This document shows positions 33,234 to 41,989 of a stretch of 64,000 nucleotides of DNA, piece by piece. Source of the stretch: Bradyrhizobium sp. 139 (GTDB taxonomy: Bacteria; Pseudomonadota; Alphaproteobacteria; Rhizobiales; Xanthobacteraceae). The translations under genes were made by a program, and so were the position numbers. The notes under the pieces are model-generated. The model was given only the letters and a program-made list of their open reading frames with translations. It was not told the DNA's origin and made no database searches. The stretch lies in contig NZ_JADPKS010000073.1 of NCBI RefSeq assembly GCF_023074175.1, forward strand, positions 62,001 through 126,000, written 5' to 3'. Every line of letters begins with the position of its first letter. The stretch's first letter is position 1.

Positions 33234-33343
33234 TGGTTCGACGACCAAGCTGCCGTGCGCCGAATGAGACCCGTTTGACATCACCATCGCTTGAACGACG
33301 GACCATGTCGCATGTGTGACATTCCAATTCGTCATAAGGCGGC

Positions 33344-33382
33344 AAACTCTGGCAAGAAACTCTGGCAAGAAACTCTGGCAAG
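33344..33382. repeat. 13-bp perfect tandem repeat, three copies
   Basis: AAACTCTGGCAAG occurs three times in a row without mismatch, then AGGCGG breaks the pattern. The array lies in the gap of about 290 bases between the hydrolase and the SDR gene; that gap otherwise contains no gene I can support. Copy number may vary by slippage. Confidence 0.9.
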
Positions 33383-33475
33383 AGGCGGCACGTCAAATTA
33401 CCTGCGGGCCTCTTGCCATGATGATCATCATACCCATATTCGCGCGCGTTCGTTGACGGTCTCAGCGAAACAGGC

Positions 33476-34447
33476 TCAGCCGAGCCGCCAGCCGACCTCC
33501 TGCGTAAAACTTTCGTAGAAGGCGCGGTCATAGGCTTGCTCGGGCGTCGCGCGCACGCACTCGTCAAGGCGTTTCGCGTCCTCGCCCACAAGAATGCGCC
33601 ATCGCTCGGCCTTCACGCCGTCGAGAATGATCTTTGCGGCTTGCGCCGCCGTCGTCGGCGCATCCTCGAGGAAGCTGCGGGCGCGCTCGGCGAACACCGC
33701 CTGGATGTCCTCGTCCGACATCTTCTCGGCATCCGGCACGCCGGCCGCGACCATGCGCTTGCGGGTCAGCGCGACCTCATCGTCGCTAAGCCGCTCCGCC
33801 CCGTCGGCGCTCTGCACCTTGCGCGAATTGGAGACGATCGAGGTGCCGATATGGCCGGGCATCACCACCGAGCATTTGACGTGCGGTGCGTGCAGGCGGA
33901 GGTCGTTGATCAGCGCTTCGGTAAATCCCTTCACCGCGAACTTGGCGGAGCTATAGGCGGTGTGCGCCTGGTTCATGCCGATCGAGGCCCAGAAGCCGTT
34001 GACGCTGGCGGTGTTGACGATGTGAGCCTCGTCCGCGGCGACGAGCATCGGCAGGAAGGTGCGCACGCCGAGATAGACGCCGCCCCAGCAGATGTTGAAG
34101 GTGCGCTCCCATTGCTCGCGCGTGTTGGTGAACAGGCTGCCGCCGCCACCGATGCCGGCATTGTTGAACAGAAGATGGATCCGGTCCGTCTTCTGCTGCT
34201 CGGCGAGTTCGTCGCGAAAACACTTGAGATGATCCTCGATCGAGACGTCGGCGACATGCGTCGTGACGCGCAGGCCCTGCGGCAGCTTCTCGATCTCGCA
34301 GAGCCGCCTGGTCTCGGCCATCGCGGCCTCCGAGACGTCGCACATCGCGACATTGCAGCCCTCGGCGACGAGCTGCCGCGCGAGCTCGCGTCCCATTCCC
34401 GTGCCGCCCCCGGTGATGACGGCGATCTTTCCTGCAAAATCCTTCAT
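33476..34447 (-). CDS. short-chain dehydrogenase/reductase (SDR) family protein
   Basis: The 323-residue product has TGGGTGMGRELARQLVAEG as the cofactor loop, NVAMCDVSEAAMAETRRL, LFNNAGIGGGGSLF, VNTASVNGFWASIG with the catalytic Ser, and AHTAYSSAKFAVKGFTEAL with Tyr and Lys. The C-terminal extension after about 240 residues is longer than in minimal SDRs. The cofactor preference is not clear; the acidic residue after strand 2 (CDVSE) suggests NAD. The start is ATG 34447; the frame is open 38 codons further. Confidence 0.9.
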   Translation of the reverse strand: MKDFAGKIAVITGGGTGMGRELARQLVAEGCNVAMCDVSEAAMAETRRLCEIEKLPQGLRVTTHVADVSIEDHLKCFRDELAEQQKTDRIHLLFNNAGIGGGGSLFTNTREQWERTFNICWGGVYLGVRTFLPMLVAADEAHIVNTASVNGFWASIGMNQAHTAYSSAKFAVKGFTEALINDLRLHAPHVKCSVVMPGHIGTSIVSNSRKVQSADGAERLSDDEVALTRKRMVAAGVPDAEKMSDEDIQAVFAERARSFLEDAPTTAAQAAKIILDGVKAERWRILVGEDAKRLDECVRATPEQAYDRAFYESFTQEVGWRLG

Positions 34448-34589
34448 GGGACTTTCGGCCCTCCCCTTGTCGGTATGTTTCTTCATCGTTGCGCCGCGCA
34501 CGGGCGCGCGCAAAATGTAGCAGCGCCGCATCCGCAGGTAAAAGCGGATCGGCGCTGCCATCTTCGCCTCAATTATTTCGGCGGGCGGA

Positions 34590-35498
34590 CTATTCGGCCG
34601 CTTCGACGCGCGGCCCGCTCAACGCGCCGAGCGCCTCCAGCGCCTTGCGGATCGCAGCCTGCTGCGCGCTTGAGGCCTCCGGCATCGGCGCGCGCGGCCA
34701 GGTTTTCGGCAAGCCCTGGAGCGTCTGCGCATAGCGCGTGCAGGCCGGCAGATTGTCGGCGATAACAGCGTTCCACAGCGTCAGCAGCTTCTTGTGCAGC
34801 TCGAGCGCGCGGGGATGATCGCCCGCTTTCACCGCATCCCACAGCGCGACGGACGCATGCGGCGCGGCGGTCAGGATCGCGGCGATCGAGCCATGGGCCC
34901 CGAGCGTATAGGACGGATACATCAGGGCATCGACCGCGCTGTAGATCAGCTTGTCTGGCGCCATCATCATGAGATCCGCGAACAGCTTGAGATCGCCCGC
35001 GCTCTGCTTGACGCCGATCACCAGCGGCACCTCGGTCATGATCCGGGTCAAGAGCGCCGGCGAAAGGTACGACCACGGCACGACGTTGTAGATGATGATG
35101 GGCATGCCGGTCTCATCCGCCATGGCGCGGAAATGCGCGACCATCGCCTCGTCGTCCGGCTTGAACAGATAATGCACCGGCGTGACCTGAAGGGCTGCGA
35201 CATTCATGTCGCGCACCAGCTTGCCGCGGCGGATCGCATCGCGCGTGGAGTCCACGATGATGCCGGCGATCACGGGAATGCGTCCCTTCACCGCCTCGAC
35301 TGTCGCGGCCATCAGGTCGCGATATTCCTCGTGATCGAGCGTGTGCCCCTCGCCGGTCGAGCCGCCGGCGGCAACGCCATGGGCGCCGGCGCCGATCATC
35401 CAGTCGACCTGGGGCGCCACGAGCCCAAAGTCGATCTCGCCGTCCTTCCGAAACGGCGTCGTCATCGGCGGGATCACGCCGGTCGGTCGTGCCTTCAT
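34590..35498 (-). CDS. dihydrodipicolinate synthase (DapA) family protein
   Basis: The 302-residue product is a class I aldolase-type TIM barrel of the DapA/N-acetylneuraminate lyase family. Visible motifs are GVIPPMTTPFRKDGEIDFGL, AAGGSTGEGHTLDHEEY near residue 45, IIIYNVVPWSYLSP with the catalytic-region Tyr, and VIGVKQSAGDLKL with the Schiff-base Lys. The true dapA would show differing context and arginine-binding features, so I do not assign lysine biosynthesis; family members act on keto acids such as 2-oxo-sugars. The gene is on the same strand as the SDR downstream (142-base gap). Confidence 0.86.
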   Translation of the reverse strand: MKARPTGVIPPMTTPFRKDGEIDFGLVAPQVDWMIGAGAHGVAAGGSTGEGHTLDHEEYRDLMAATVEAVKGRIPVIAGIIVDSTRDAIRRGKLVRDMNVAALQVTPVHYLFKPDDEAMVAHFRAMADETGMPIIIYNVVPWSYLSPALLTRIMTEVPLVIGVKQSAGDLKLFADLMMMAPDKLIYSAVDALMYPSYTLGAHGSIAAILTAAPHASVALWDAVKAGDHPRALELHKKLLTLWNAVIADNLPACTRYAQTLQGLPKTWPRAPMPEASSAQQAAIRKALEALGALSGPRVEAAE

Positions 35499-35839
35499 GG
35501 TCTGCCCTCGCGTTTCCATAAGCCTGATGGCGGTCTCGCTCTTTTGGCGAGTATCCTGGCGAGTATCCGCACGCCTGGAAGCGTATCGGCTGTGCAGGCC
35601 TTGTGAAGGGCCGCCGACGCGGCGCAGCCCCCACAATCGATCATTCCTGCGGTTATCCCTGCCGGTTCCCCGTATTTGCCCGGCTTCGGTTTATGGGCAT
35701 TTTTTTTACAAACCGAATCGTCAAATGGAATCCGGACGCTGGGTCGAGTCGGCCAGGCCAGCGTGTTGTTCCCGTCACAGGCTCTGGCACTCCGCTTGCA
35801 TCCTCTTCGTGGTCTGAAACGACCGATGAGGTGACAGGA
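35499..35839. other. 341-base gap without a supported gene
   Basis: The gap separates the DapA-like gene from the small plus-strand gene at 35840. It holds a two-copy 12-base tandem repeat (35545-35568), GC-rich coding-like sequence without a supportable start, and a T-rich run, CATTTTTTTTACAAACC, near 35699. The T-rich run and following AT-poor sequence could mark a promoter for the small gene. No gene is supported in it. Confidence 0.5.
35545..35568. repeat. 12-bp perfect tandem repeat, two copies
   Basis: TGGCGAGTATCC is repeated exactly twice, about 46 bases upstream of the start codon of the DapA-like gene on the minus strand. It lies where a promoter or operator would be expected, but could simply be a local duplication. 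Confidence 0.85.
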
Positions 35840-36079
35840 ATGTTCGTGACCGTCGTTGCCGTGCTCTGCCGGCTGAGCGCAGCCAGCTCAGGCAGTTGCA
35901 TCGAGGAAATCGTGACCGACAGCAACATGACGCCCGAGATGTCGATGATGCAGTGTGCGATCGGCGCACAGGCCCCGCTTGCGAAATGGATGGGCGAGCA
36001 TCCGATCTACCACGCCAATTGGCGCCTCGATCGCTACAAATGCGTGCCGGGTCACTATGAGATCAAGGGCCACGCCTGA
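35840..36079 (+). CDS. small conserved hypothetical protein
   Basis: The 79-residue product starts at ATG 35840, preceded by ACAGGA. It begins MFVTVVAVLCRLSAASSGSC and contains EEIVTDSNMTPEMSMMQCA, HPIYHANWRLDRYKC and the C-terminal VPGHYEIKGHA. Three Cys residues are spaced CX23CX26C by eye. It has no clear signal peptide. Proteins of this pattern occur in Rhizobiales as hypotheticals; function is unknown. Confidence 0.7.
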   Translation: MFVTVVAVLCRLSAASSGSCIEEIVTDSNMTPEMSMMQCAIGAQAPLAKWMGEHPIYHANWRLDRYKCVPGHYEIKGHA

Positions 36080-36198
36080 GGCCTCAAAAGACTACGGATG
36101 AGGAAACGCCCTGGAGGCCGCCTGGTCTCTCCGCGCGGGCACCGCTAGCGCCAGACCCTATTGTGGCGGCGCGCCCTGTGACAACGATCACATTCCCC

Positions 36199-36530
36199 TT
36201 AAGCCACCGCACCCAGAATGATCGCCCGCGCCTGTCGCCCTTCCGGCGTCGGCATCGGCGCGAAATTGTGCGGCTGGTCGCGCCACAGATGCAGCTCGAC
36301 CGGCACGCCCACCGCCCTCGCCCGCTCCGAAAGATCGATGCTATCGGGGTAGAGCAGATCGCGCGTGCCCGAGAAGAGCCGGCATGTTCCATCAGCATCC
36401 GAAACAACTCGCCCGTCGCCGGCACGACCTCCTCGGCCGTGACGCGCGGCGCAATCGCCTCGCGCGTCATCCGGCCGACGAAACGCCAATGCGCGGGCAC
36501 GATCTCTGGCCACGCGGCGCTGACAGAAGT
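36199..36530 (-). pseudogene. alpha/beta hydrolase C-terminal remnant with frameshift
   Basis: On the minus strand the tail of an esterase-like alpha/beta hydrolase is visible: FSGTRDLLYPDSIDLSERAR, GVPVELHLWRDQPHNFAPMP (His of the catalytic triad in PHNF), ending ILGAVA. Going upstream, the frame changes near 36385, where a different frame reads MTREAIAPRVTAEEVVPATG and ELFRMLMEHAG. No lid, oxyanion HGGG or GxSxG segment exists, so the N-terminal two thirds are missing. The remnant ends where a plus-strand regulator fragment begins. Confidence 0.65.
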
Positions 36531-36879
36531 CGCCGACCTTCCGATCGAAACGGCGGTGCGAAAGCTCGTCACCGTCGCGAGTCGAAGCCCATCGCATCGA
36601 CCCGAAACTGCACCGCGTCCTCGCCGAGCAGATTCCGGGACACCTCAAGACGTCGAAGCCTTCAACCGCGAGATCCACACCCTCGTCCGCGCCTATCTCG
36701 AAAGCCGCCGCAAGGAGATGCGCAAAATCGACCCAGGCTTGGCCACCTTCATCTGCGTCAGCGCAATCGAAGCCGTCGCGCACAACACCGTGCTGAACCA
36801 GGCCCAGATGCAGTCGGAGAAGACGGTGAGGACGCTGGTGGATGGGACGACGCGGATGGTCGTGGGTTATCTGAGATAA
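36511..36879 (+). pseudogene. TetR-family regulator C-terminal remnant with two frameshifts
   Basis: The frame ending at 36879 encodes a regulatory C-terminal domain: TEVADLPIETAVRKLV, then (in another frame, from about 36580) VEAHRIDPKLHRVLAEQIPG, HLKT, then again in the first frame from about 36648 VEAFNREIHTLVRAYLESR and FICVSAIEAVAHNTVLNQAQ to VVGYLR. The helix-turn-helix N-terminus is absent. One-base changes near 36580 and 36645 would restore one frame. This pattern is the ligand-binding half of a TetR repressor. Confidence 0.6.
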
Positions 36880-37010
36880 TCGGCAGAAGCCGAGAGGAAA
36901 GCGGTGGGGCCTCCGGCGAGACGCACCAAGCCGGGAAGACGAATAGCGGTTGCCCGATGTCCGGGCCGCGGCCATACTTGTCGCTTCGATAGACGTTGGT
37001 TGCGAGCCCA

Positions 37011-37862
37011 GTGTCGAAGCGCCCTGTTCTTCCCCCCAGCCGCGGACCTCATCAAGCCGACTTGCTCGAGCGCGCCACGCTCGCGCTACGGATGCAGAAT
37101 TTCGCGGAGGCGGAGCGGCTTGCAGCCGAAGTGGTGAAGACGAGCCGGACCGACATCGTCGCGATATGGGTTCTCGGCCGCGCCTTGCTCGCTCAGAACC
37201 GCGTAGCGGAGGCCATCGTCCCCCTGGATAAGGCGGCGCGCCGCACGAGTGATCCGGGCATCGAGACTCTGCTTGGCGCGGCCTTGGGCGGATCCGGGCG
37301 TCGCATGGAAGCCGTCGAACAATTGCGCCGGACCGCGGCGCGACGCCCGCCTTTCCTGCCGGCCTTCCAGGAACTCGCCGGCCAGCTTGCCAAGGACCGG
37401 CGCGTCGATGAGGCCATCGCCACGATCGGCAACGCTCTCGCGCTCGCGCCGGAAAGCATCGACCTGCAACTGGATCTTGCGCGCCTGCATCTCGAGTGCA
37501 ATGCGCGCGGTGAGGCGCGCCCGATCCTCGTCAAAGCCCACAAGGCCGCGCCTGGACGTCCGGATATCTCGACGCTACTTGCACGCGTGCTGCGCCAGGA
37601 TGGTGATTATGCCGCGGCCGCAGAGATGTACCGGCTCGCGCTGGCGCTGCGCCCCGACCATGCCGTGACGCGGGCCGATCTCGCCGCCTGCCTGTTCGAG
37701 TTGGGTCAGCGCGAAGCGGGCGAGGCGAGCCTTCGTTCGGCCTTACGCGGCCGGCCCCGCATGCTGGCACAAGTTGCCTACACGCTCGTCCATTCATCGC
37801 GCGGCCGCTTCTTCTTCCGCCCGAGCGCGCTCAAGACGTTTCTGCAAGGCGACATGCCGTGA
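37011..37862 (+). CDS. tetratricopeptide repeat protein
   Basis: The product of about 283 residues is made of TPR-like helical pairs from residue 20 to 240, such as LERATLALRMQNFAEAERLA, VLGRALLAQNRVAEAIVPLD and ARVLRQDGDYAAAAEMYRLA. TPRs mediate protein-protein contacts; no catalytic domain is fused except a short C-terminal tail with RGRFFFRPSALKTFL, which resembles the link before sulfotransferase-like modules. GTG 37011 is preferred to TTG 36996, though neither has a strong binding site. It is convergent with the DUF6065-like gene. Confidence 0.75.
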   Translation: MSKRPVLPPSRGPHQADLLERATLALRMQNFAEAERLAAEVVKTSRTDIVAIWVLGRALLAQNRVAEAIVPLDKAARRTSDPGIETLLGAALGGSGRRMEAVEQLRRTAARRPPFLPAFQELAGQLAKDRRVDEAIATIGNALALAPESIDLQLDLARLHLECNARGEARPILVKAHKAAPGRPDISTLLARVLRQDGDYAAAAEMYRLALALRPDHAVTRADLAACLFELGQREAGEASLRSALRGRPRMLAQVAYTLVHSSRGRFFFRPSALKTFLQGDMP

Positions 37863-37868
37863 TGCGGC

Positions 37869-38591
37869 TCACGCACGGAACTGCCGTCGATAGGCGCCGG
37901 GCTCCTGCGCAACCGACTTCGTAACCTCGAACACCCGCCGCATCTCCTCCGCAGTCAGTGGCGCGGTCTGAGCGACCCAGGTTTCCCGCTTCACCGCCAT
38001 GCATTGCGCAATCGGTGTCCCCTTCGGCAGCACGCCATCGAAATTCACATCGTGCCAATGCACTGGGAAATGGATCCAACTGTCGCGATACCGATCGCAA
38101 TCGACGAGGCCCGTCAGCGTAGTAAAGGGCAGATCGAATCGATTGATCGGATGCATGAACAGCACCGCATAGCCTTCCGGCGCTTCGATCAGCCATGGAT
38201 TGCGAAACTTGATCAGAAGCCGGTCCGGCTCGAACAACGGCGAGCCCGTGACCTGGCTCGAGTCGTGAAATCCAACGGGCGAACGCGGGAAATCGAGTTC
38301 ACCACCGGGTGGCAGGTCATTGTCCCAGGAAATCTCCCCGTTCTCAAAGCTGACATCGCACATCAGTGGGATCAGGAAGCCGCTCGTCATGGCGTCGAGG
38401 AACGGGGGACACCGCTTGACCGTATCCTCCTCGCGCTGATTGATCGCGTTGAAGGCCTGCGTCGGCATCGCCTTCAGCCAGGCGGGCAGGCCCAAACTCG
38501 CGGGGACCGGCGGCGGCAATTTGTCTTCAAGGCCCGGCGGACAGCGGAACTTGAGGGTCATCGGCTCGTCGGGCACTGCTGATGCTCTCAT
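37869..38591 (-). CDS. DUF6065-like protein
   Basis: The 240-residue product matches a family of bacterial proteins with the order: TLKFRCPPGLEDKLPPPVPA, LPAWLKAMPTQAFN, TVKRCPPFLDAMTSGFLIPL, LLIKFRNPWLIEAPEGYAVL, LFMHPINRFDLPFTTLTGLV and VLPKGTPIAQCMAVKRE. The conserved CPPF, HPINR and GTPIAQC segments suggest an enzyme or binding protein, but no activity is known. I place the start at ATG 38591; ATGs at 38642 and 38561 are alternatives. A tRNA gene lies just upstream on the same strand. Confidence 0.7.
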   Translation of the reverse strand: MRASAVPDEPMTLKFRCPPGLEDKLPPPVPASLGLPAWLKAMPTQAFNAINQREEDTVKRCPPFLDAMTSGFLIPLMCDVSFENGEISWDNDLPPGGELDFPRSPVGFHDSSQVTGSPLFEPDRLLIKFRNPWLIEAPEGYAVLFMHPINRFDLPFTTLTGLVDCDRYRDSWIHFPVHWHDVNFDGVLPKGTPIAQCMAVKRETWVAQTAPLTAEEMRRVFEVTKSVAQEPGAYRRQFRA

Positions 38592-38684
38592 TGTCGCCGG
38601 GCGGGCGCCTTGGGCCTCATCGCGGACAGACAAGGCGCGCATCGCGAGATTTTCGCGCGTGTGCTTAGCCAAATCTACGAACAA

Positions 38685-38762
38685 TGGTCGGAGCGAGAGG
38701 ATTTGAACCTCCGACCCCTAGTCTCCCAGACTAGTGCGCTAACCGGGCTGCGCCACGCTCCG
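38685..38762 (-). tRNA. tRNA-Pro (anticodon GGG)
   Basis: The minus-strand sequence folds as a tRNA: acceptor CGGAGCG/CGCTCCG, D arm GCGC/GCGC, anticodon stem CTAGT/ACTAG around loop CTGGGAG giving anticodon GGG, a five-base variable loop, and T arm GGAGG-TTCAAAT-CCTCT. The discriminator base A and an encoded CCA follow at 38685-38688. The loop has the expected T33 and purine 37. GGG reads proline CCC and CCU codons. Confidence 0.95.
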
Positions 38763-38868
38763 AACGTCGTTCCATTAGCTAGGATCGCTGCTTTACGCAA
38801 GGCGAGGTCACACCATTTTGGTGATCGCCCTACCACGGAACTATCCGAAAAGACGACAAGATGCCGCC

Positions 38869-39450
38869 TCAGCCGTCCTTCAGCGCCTGGTCCAGCATCT
38901 CCCGGCAGGCGACGAGGTCGCCCAGCACCCGTCCCAGCCGTTCACGGTCCAGCGCGCTGGGGCCGGCCGACGCGGCGGCGGCGGTGCCGCCTTTGCGGAA
39001 GGTGGTGAGGATTTCCTCGTCGTCGGTCTCGGCGAAGCGGAAGTCGATACCTTCCGCCTCCCCGCCCTGGTAGTCGTCATCGTCGATATCGAGGGCGCCG
39101 CGGGCGCCTGTCTCTTCTTCGGGCTCCATCAGGCTCTGGCCGATAGCGTCCTCGATGGCCCCGAACGAGACCGCGGCCGCGCTGTCGGCAAGGCCCTGCA
39201 CCGATTTGACGCCGTGCTCTTTCAGGATCCGCTGCACCCCGCGGATGGTGTAGCCCTCCCCGTAGAGCAGGCGGCGGATGCCCTTGAGCAGGTCGACGTC
39301 GTCGGGGCGGTAATAGCGGCGGCCGCCGCTGCGCTTCATCGGCTTGATCTGGGAGAATCGGGTCTCCCAGAACCGCAGCACATGCTGCGGAATGTCGAGT
39401 TCCTGCGCTACTTCGCTGATGGTTCGGAACGCATCCGGCGCCTTGTCCAA
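38869..39450 (-). CDS. MerR family transcriptional regulator
   Basis: The 193-residue product begins with a MerR-type winged helix-turn-helix: FRTISEVAQELDIPQHVLRF, WETRF, then KRSGGRRYYRPDDVDLLKGI and LLYGEGYTIRGVQRILKEHG. The region after residue 90 is acidic and low-complexity, without a cysteine-based metal site, so it is not a mercury or copper sensor. It follows ihfA on the same strand, 24 bases downstream, an arrangement I know from many alphaproteobacteria. Confidence 0.9.
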   Translation of the reverse strand: MDKAPDAFRTISEVAQELDIPQHVLRFWETRFSQIKPMKRSGGRRYYRPDDVDLLKGIRRLLYGEGYTIRGVQRILKEHGVKSVQGLADSAAAVSFGAIEDAIGQSLMEPEEETGARGALDIDDDDYQGGEAEGIDFRFAETDDEEILTTFRKGGTAAAASAGPSALDRERLGRVLGDLVACREMLDQALKDG

Positions 39451-39474
39451 ATGCCAAATCCTTCGCGGAGGCGA

Positions 39475-39816
39475 TTATGCCTCGGGTTGAGCCTTGCTGG
39501 CGTCGCCATTGCCGCGATGCTGCGTGTTGATCCGCTGCTTCAGGATCGCCGACGGCTTGAACACCATGACCCGGCGCGGCGAGATCGGCACCTCGGTGCC
39601 CGTCTTCGGGTTGCGGCCGATGCGCTGACCCTTCTTGCGGACCATAAAGGAGCCGAACGAGGACAATTTCACCGTCTCGCCCTTCTCGAGGCAGTCGGTG
39701 ATCTCCTTCAGCACGAGTTCCACGAAGGCGGACGATTCGGTGCGTGACAGGCCCACCTTCTGGTAGACGGCCTCGCAGAGATCGACACGCGTTACGGTTT
39801 TACTTTGATCGGTCAT
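39475..39816 (-). CDS. ihfA: integration host factor subunit alpha
   Basis: IHF-alpha forms a heterodimer with IHF-beta that bends DNA. The product of 113 residues has the DNABII signature: RVDLCEAVYQKVGLSRTESS, VLKEITDCLEKGETVKLSSF, GSFMVRKKGQRIGRNPKTGT with the arm and intercalating Pro, and VMVFKPSAILKQRIN. ATG 39816 matches the family start MTDQSKTVTR. It lies between fabH and merR. A short C-terminal tail follows the conserved core. Confidence 0.95.
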   Translation of the reverse strand: MTDQSKTVTRVDLCEAVYQKVGLSRTESSAFVELVLKEITDCLEKGETVKLSSFGSFMVRKKGQRIGRNPKTGTEVPISPRRVMVFKPSAILKQRINTQHRGNGDASKAQPEA

Positions 39817-39950
39817 CGCCCTGCCCCACATCACGGCGAACAATTATCGTCTGAAATTATGAGGTTACGATACGGCGGTCAACAGCGCTCATCAATGCAG
39901 GCGCATCGATAATCAGCGCTGATTCCGGTAAAATTTTATCGATTGTGGCT

Positions 39951-40931
39951 TTACCAGCGCACCAGCGCGGAGCCCCAGGTGAAGCCGCCGCCCATCGCCT
40001 CCAGCAGAATCAGGTCGCCGCGCTTGATGCGGCCGTCCTTGCGCGCCACCGACAGCGCCAGCGGGATCGAGGCCGCCGAGGTGTTGCCGTGACGGTCCAC
40101 CGTCAACACCACCTTCTCCGGCGCGATATGGAGCTTGTGGGCAGAGGCGTCGATGATTCGCTTGTTGGCTTGGTGCGGCACGAACCAGTCGATGCCGTCG
40201 GCATTGAGCCCGGTCGCCTGGAAGGCGTCGACGATCACGTCGGTGATCATGCCGACCGCGTGCTTGAAGACCTCGCGGCCCTCCATGCGCAGATGGCCGA
40301 CGGTCTGGGTCGAGGACGGTCCGCCGTCGACGAACAGTTTTGCCTTGTGACGGCCGTCGGAGCGCAAGTGAGTGGTCACCACGCCGCGGTCGGTCGCAGC
40401 ATTGCCCGGCTGCTCCTGCGCCTCCAGCACGACCGCGCCGGCACCGTCGCCGAACAGCACACAGGTGCCGCGATCGTTCCAGTCGAGGATGCGCGAGAAG
40501 GTCTCGGCGCCGATCACCAGCGCACGCTTGAAAGCACCGGTGCGCAGGAAATTGTCGGCGGTGGCGAGTGCGAACACGAAGCCGGAGCAGACCGCCTGGA
40601 GATCGAACGCCGCGCCATGGTTGATGCCGAGCGCGTGCTGCACGGCGACCGCGGTTGCGGGGAAGGTATTATCAGGCGTCGAGGTCGCCAGCACGATCAA
40701 CTCGATCGACTGTGCGTCCACGCCGGCGTCCGCGAGCGCAGCCTGCGCCGCCTTGGTCGCCAGATGCGAGGTGAACTCGCCCTCGGCTGCGACACGCCGC
40801 TCGCGAATGCCGGTGCGCTGCACGATCCACTCGTCGGACGTGTCGATGCGCGCCGCCAATTGGGCGTTGGTCACCACTTGCTCCGGCAGATAAGAGCCGC
40901 AGCCCAGTATGACCGAACGAATTTGAGTCAC
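39951..40931 (-). CDS. fabH: beta-ketoacyl-ACP synthase III
   Basis: FabH starts fatty acid synthesis by condensing acetyl-CoA with malonyl-ACP. The 326-residue product has the catalytic Cys in LQAVCSGFVFALA, His in WFVPHQANKRIID and Asn in VDRHGNTSAASIPLAL. Other marks are GIRERRVAAEGEFTS and the terminal GGGFTWGSALVRW. The GTG start overlaps the plsX stop by four bases (GTGA), indicating translational coupling. Confidence 0.97.
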   Translation of the reverse strand: MTQIRSVILGCGSYLPEQVVTNAQLAARIDTSDEWIVQRTGIRERRVAAEGEFTSHLATKAAQAALADAGVDAQSIELIVLATSTPDNTFPATAVAVQHALGINHGAAFDLQAVCSGFVFALATADNFLRTGAFKRALVIGAETFSRILDWNDRGTCVLFGDGAGAVVLEAQEQPGNAATDRGVVTTHLRSDGRHKAKLFVDGGPSSTQTVGHLRMEGREVFKHAVGMITDVIVDAFQATGLNADGIDWFVPHQANKRIIDASAHKLHIAPEKVVLTVDRHGNTSAASIPLALSVARKDGRIKRGDLILLEAMGGGFTWGSALVRW

Positions 40932-41989
40932 GAAACAGCCTCCTGCGCGGTCTGCACGGAACTAAGTGCACCACCTTCGCGGTTGAGCATCTGATTGATC
41001 TTGTTCAGGAGATCGTAGTGCGCCATCTCATAACCAACATCGATCGCATAGGCAAAGCCTTCGGCGCTGATTCCGCCATGGCTCTTGACCACCAGTCCCC
41101 TCAGCCCCAGGAATACGCCGCCGTTGGACTTGTTCGGGTCCATCTTGTCGCGCAGGGCTCGGAAGGCGCTGCGCGCGAAGAGATAGCCGAGCTTGGACAG
41201 CCAGCTCCGCTGCATCTCGTTGCGGAGTAATTCCGCCATCTGCCGCGCGGTTCCCTCGGCCGCCTTAAGCGCGATGTTGCCGCTGAAACCTTCGGTGACG
41301 ATGACGTCGGCCAGCCCCTTGCCGATGCCGTCGCCCTCGACGAAGCCGAGATAATCGAGTTCCGGCAGGTTCATCGCACGCAACGTTTCGCCGGCCTCGC
41401 GGATTTCCTCGTGCCCCTTGATCTCCTCGACCCCGATATTGAGCAACCCGACTGTGGGACGCGGCTTGTTGAACAATACGCTCGCCATCGCTGCCCCCAT
41501 GACCGCGAGCGACACCAGATGATGCGCATCACCGCCAATGGTGGCGCCGAGGTCGAGCACGACGGAATCGCCGCGCTTGGTCGGCCACATTCCGGCAATC
41601 GCCGGGCGGTCGATGCCCGGCAGCGTGCGCAGATGGAAACGCGCCATCGCCATCAGCGCACCCGTGTTGCCGGCGGAGATGGCGACGTCCGCCTCGCCCC
41701 TCTTCACCGCATCGATGGCGAGCCACATCGAGGAGGTCTTGCGGCCCCGGCGCAGCGCCTGGCTCGGCTTATCCGCCCCGCTGACGGCAACGTCGGTATG
41801 GATGATCCTCGATGCGGCCTTGAGGGCAGGATGCTTCTCAAGCTCGGGCTCGATTTTGGCGCGGTCCCCGACCAGCAGGAACTCGATCTCGCGATGCCTA
41901 TGAAGCGAGATGGCGGCACCTGGAATGATCACGGCGGCGCCGACGTCGCCTCCCATGGCGTCAAGCGCGATGCGAACCTTGCTTGGCAT
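40928..41989 (-). CDS. plsX: phosphate acyltransferase PlsX
   Basis: PlsX converts acyl-ACP to acyl-phosphate for phosphatidic acid synthesis. The 353-residue product begins MPSKVRIALDAMGGDVGAAV and includes ISAGNTGALMAMARFHLRTL, PTVGLLNIGVEEIKGHEE, YLGFVEGDGIGKGLADVIVT and GFSGNIALKAAEG. ATG 41989 gives the family start; the open frame upstream to 42079 is ignored. The plsX-fabH pairing and the upstream DUF177 gene follow the common bacterial order; rpmF, often present, is absent between them. Confidence 0.96.
   Translation of the reverse strand: MPSKVRIALDAMGGDVGAAVIIPGAAISLHRHREIEFLLVGDRAKIEPELEKHPALKAASRIIHTDVAVSGADKPSQALRRGRKTSSMWLAIDAVKRGEADVAISAGNTGALMAMARFHLRTLPGIDRPAIAGMWPTKRGDSVVLDLGATIGGDAHHLVSLAVMGAAMASVLFNKPRPTVGLLNIGVEEIKGHEEIREAGETLRAMNLPELDYLGFVEGDGIGKGLADVIVTEGFSGNIALKAAEGTARQMAELLRNEMQRSWLSKLGYLFARSAFRALRDKMDPNKSNGGVFLGLRGLVVKSHGGISAEGFAYAIDVGYEMAHYDLLNKINQMLNREGGALSSVQTAQEAVS

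Noticed and set aside
33344..33382. CRISPR array
   Set aside because: The units are 13 bases and directly adjacent with no spacers, and no cas gene exists in the window.
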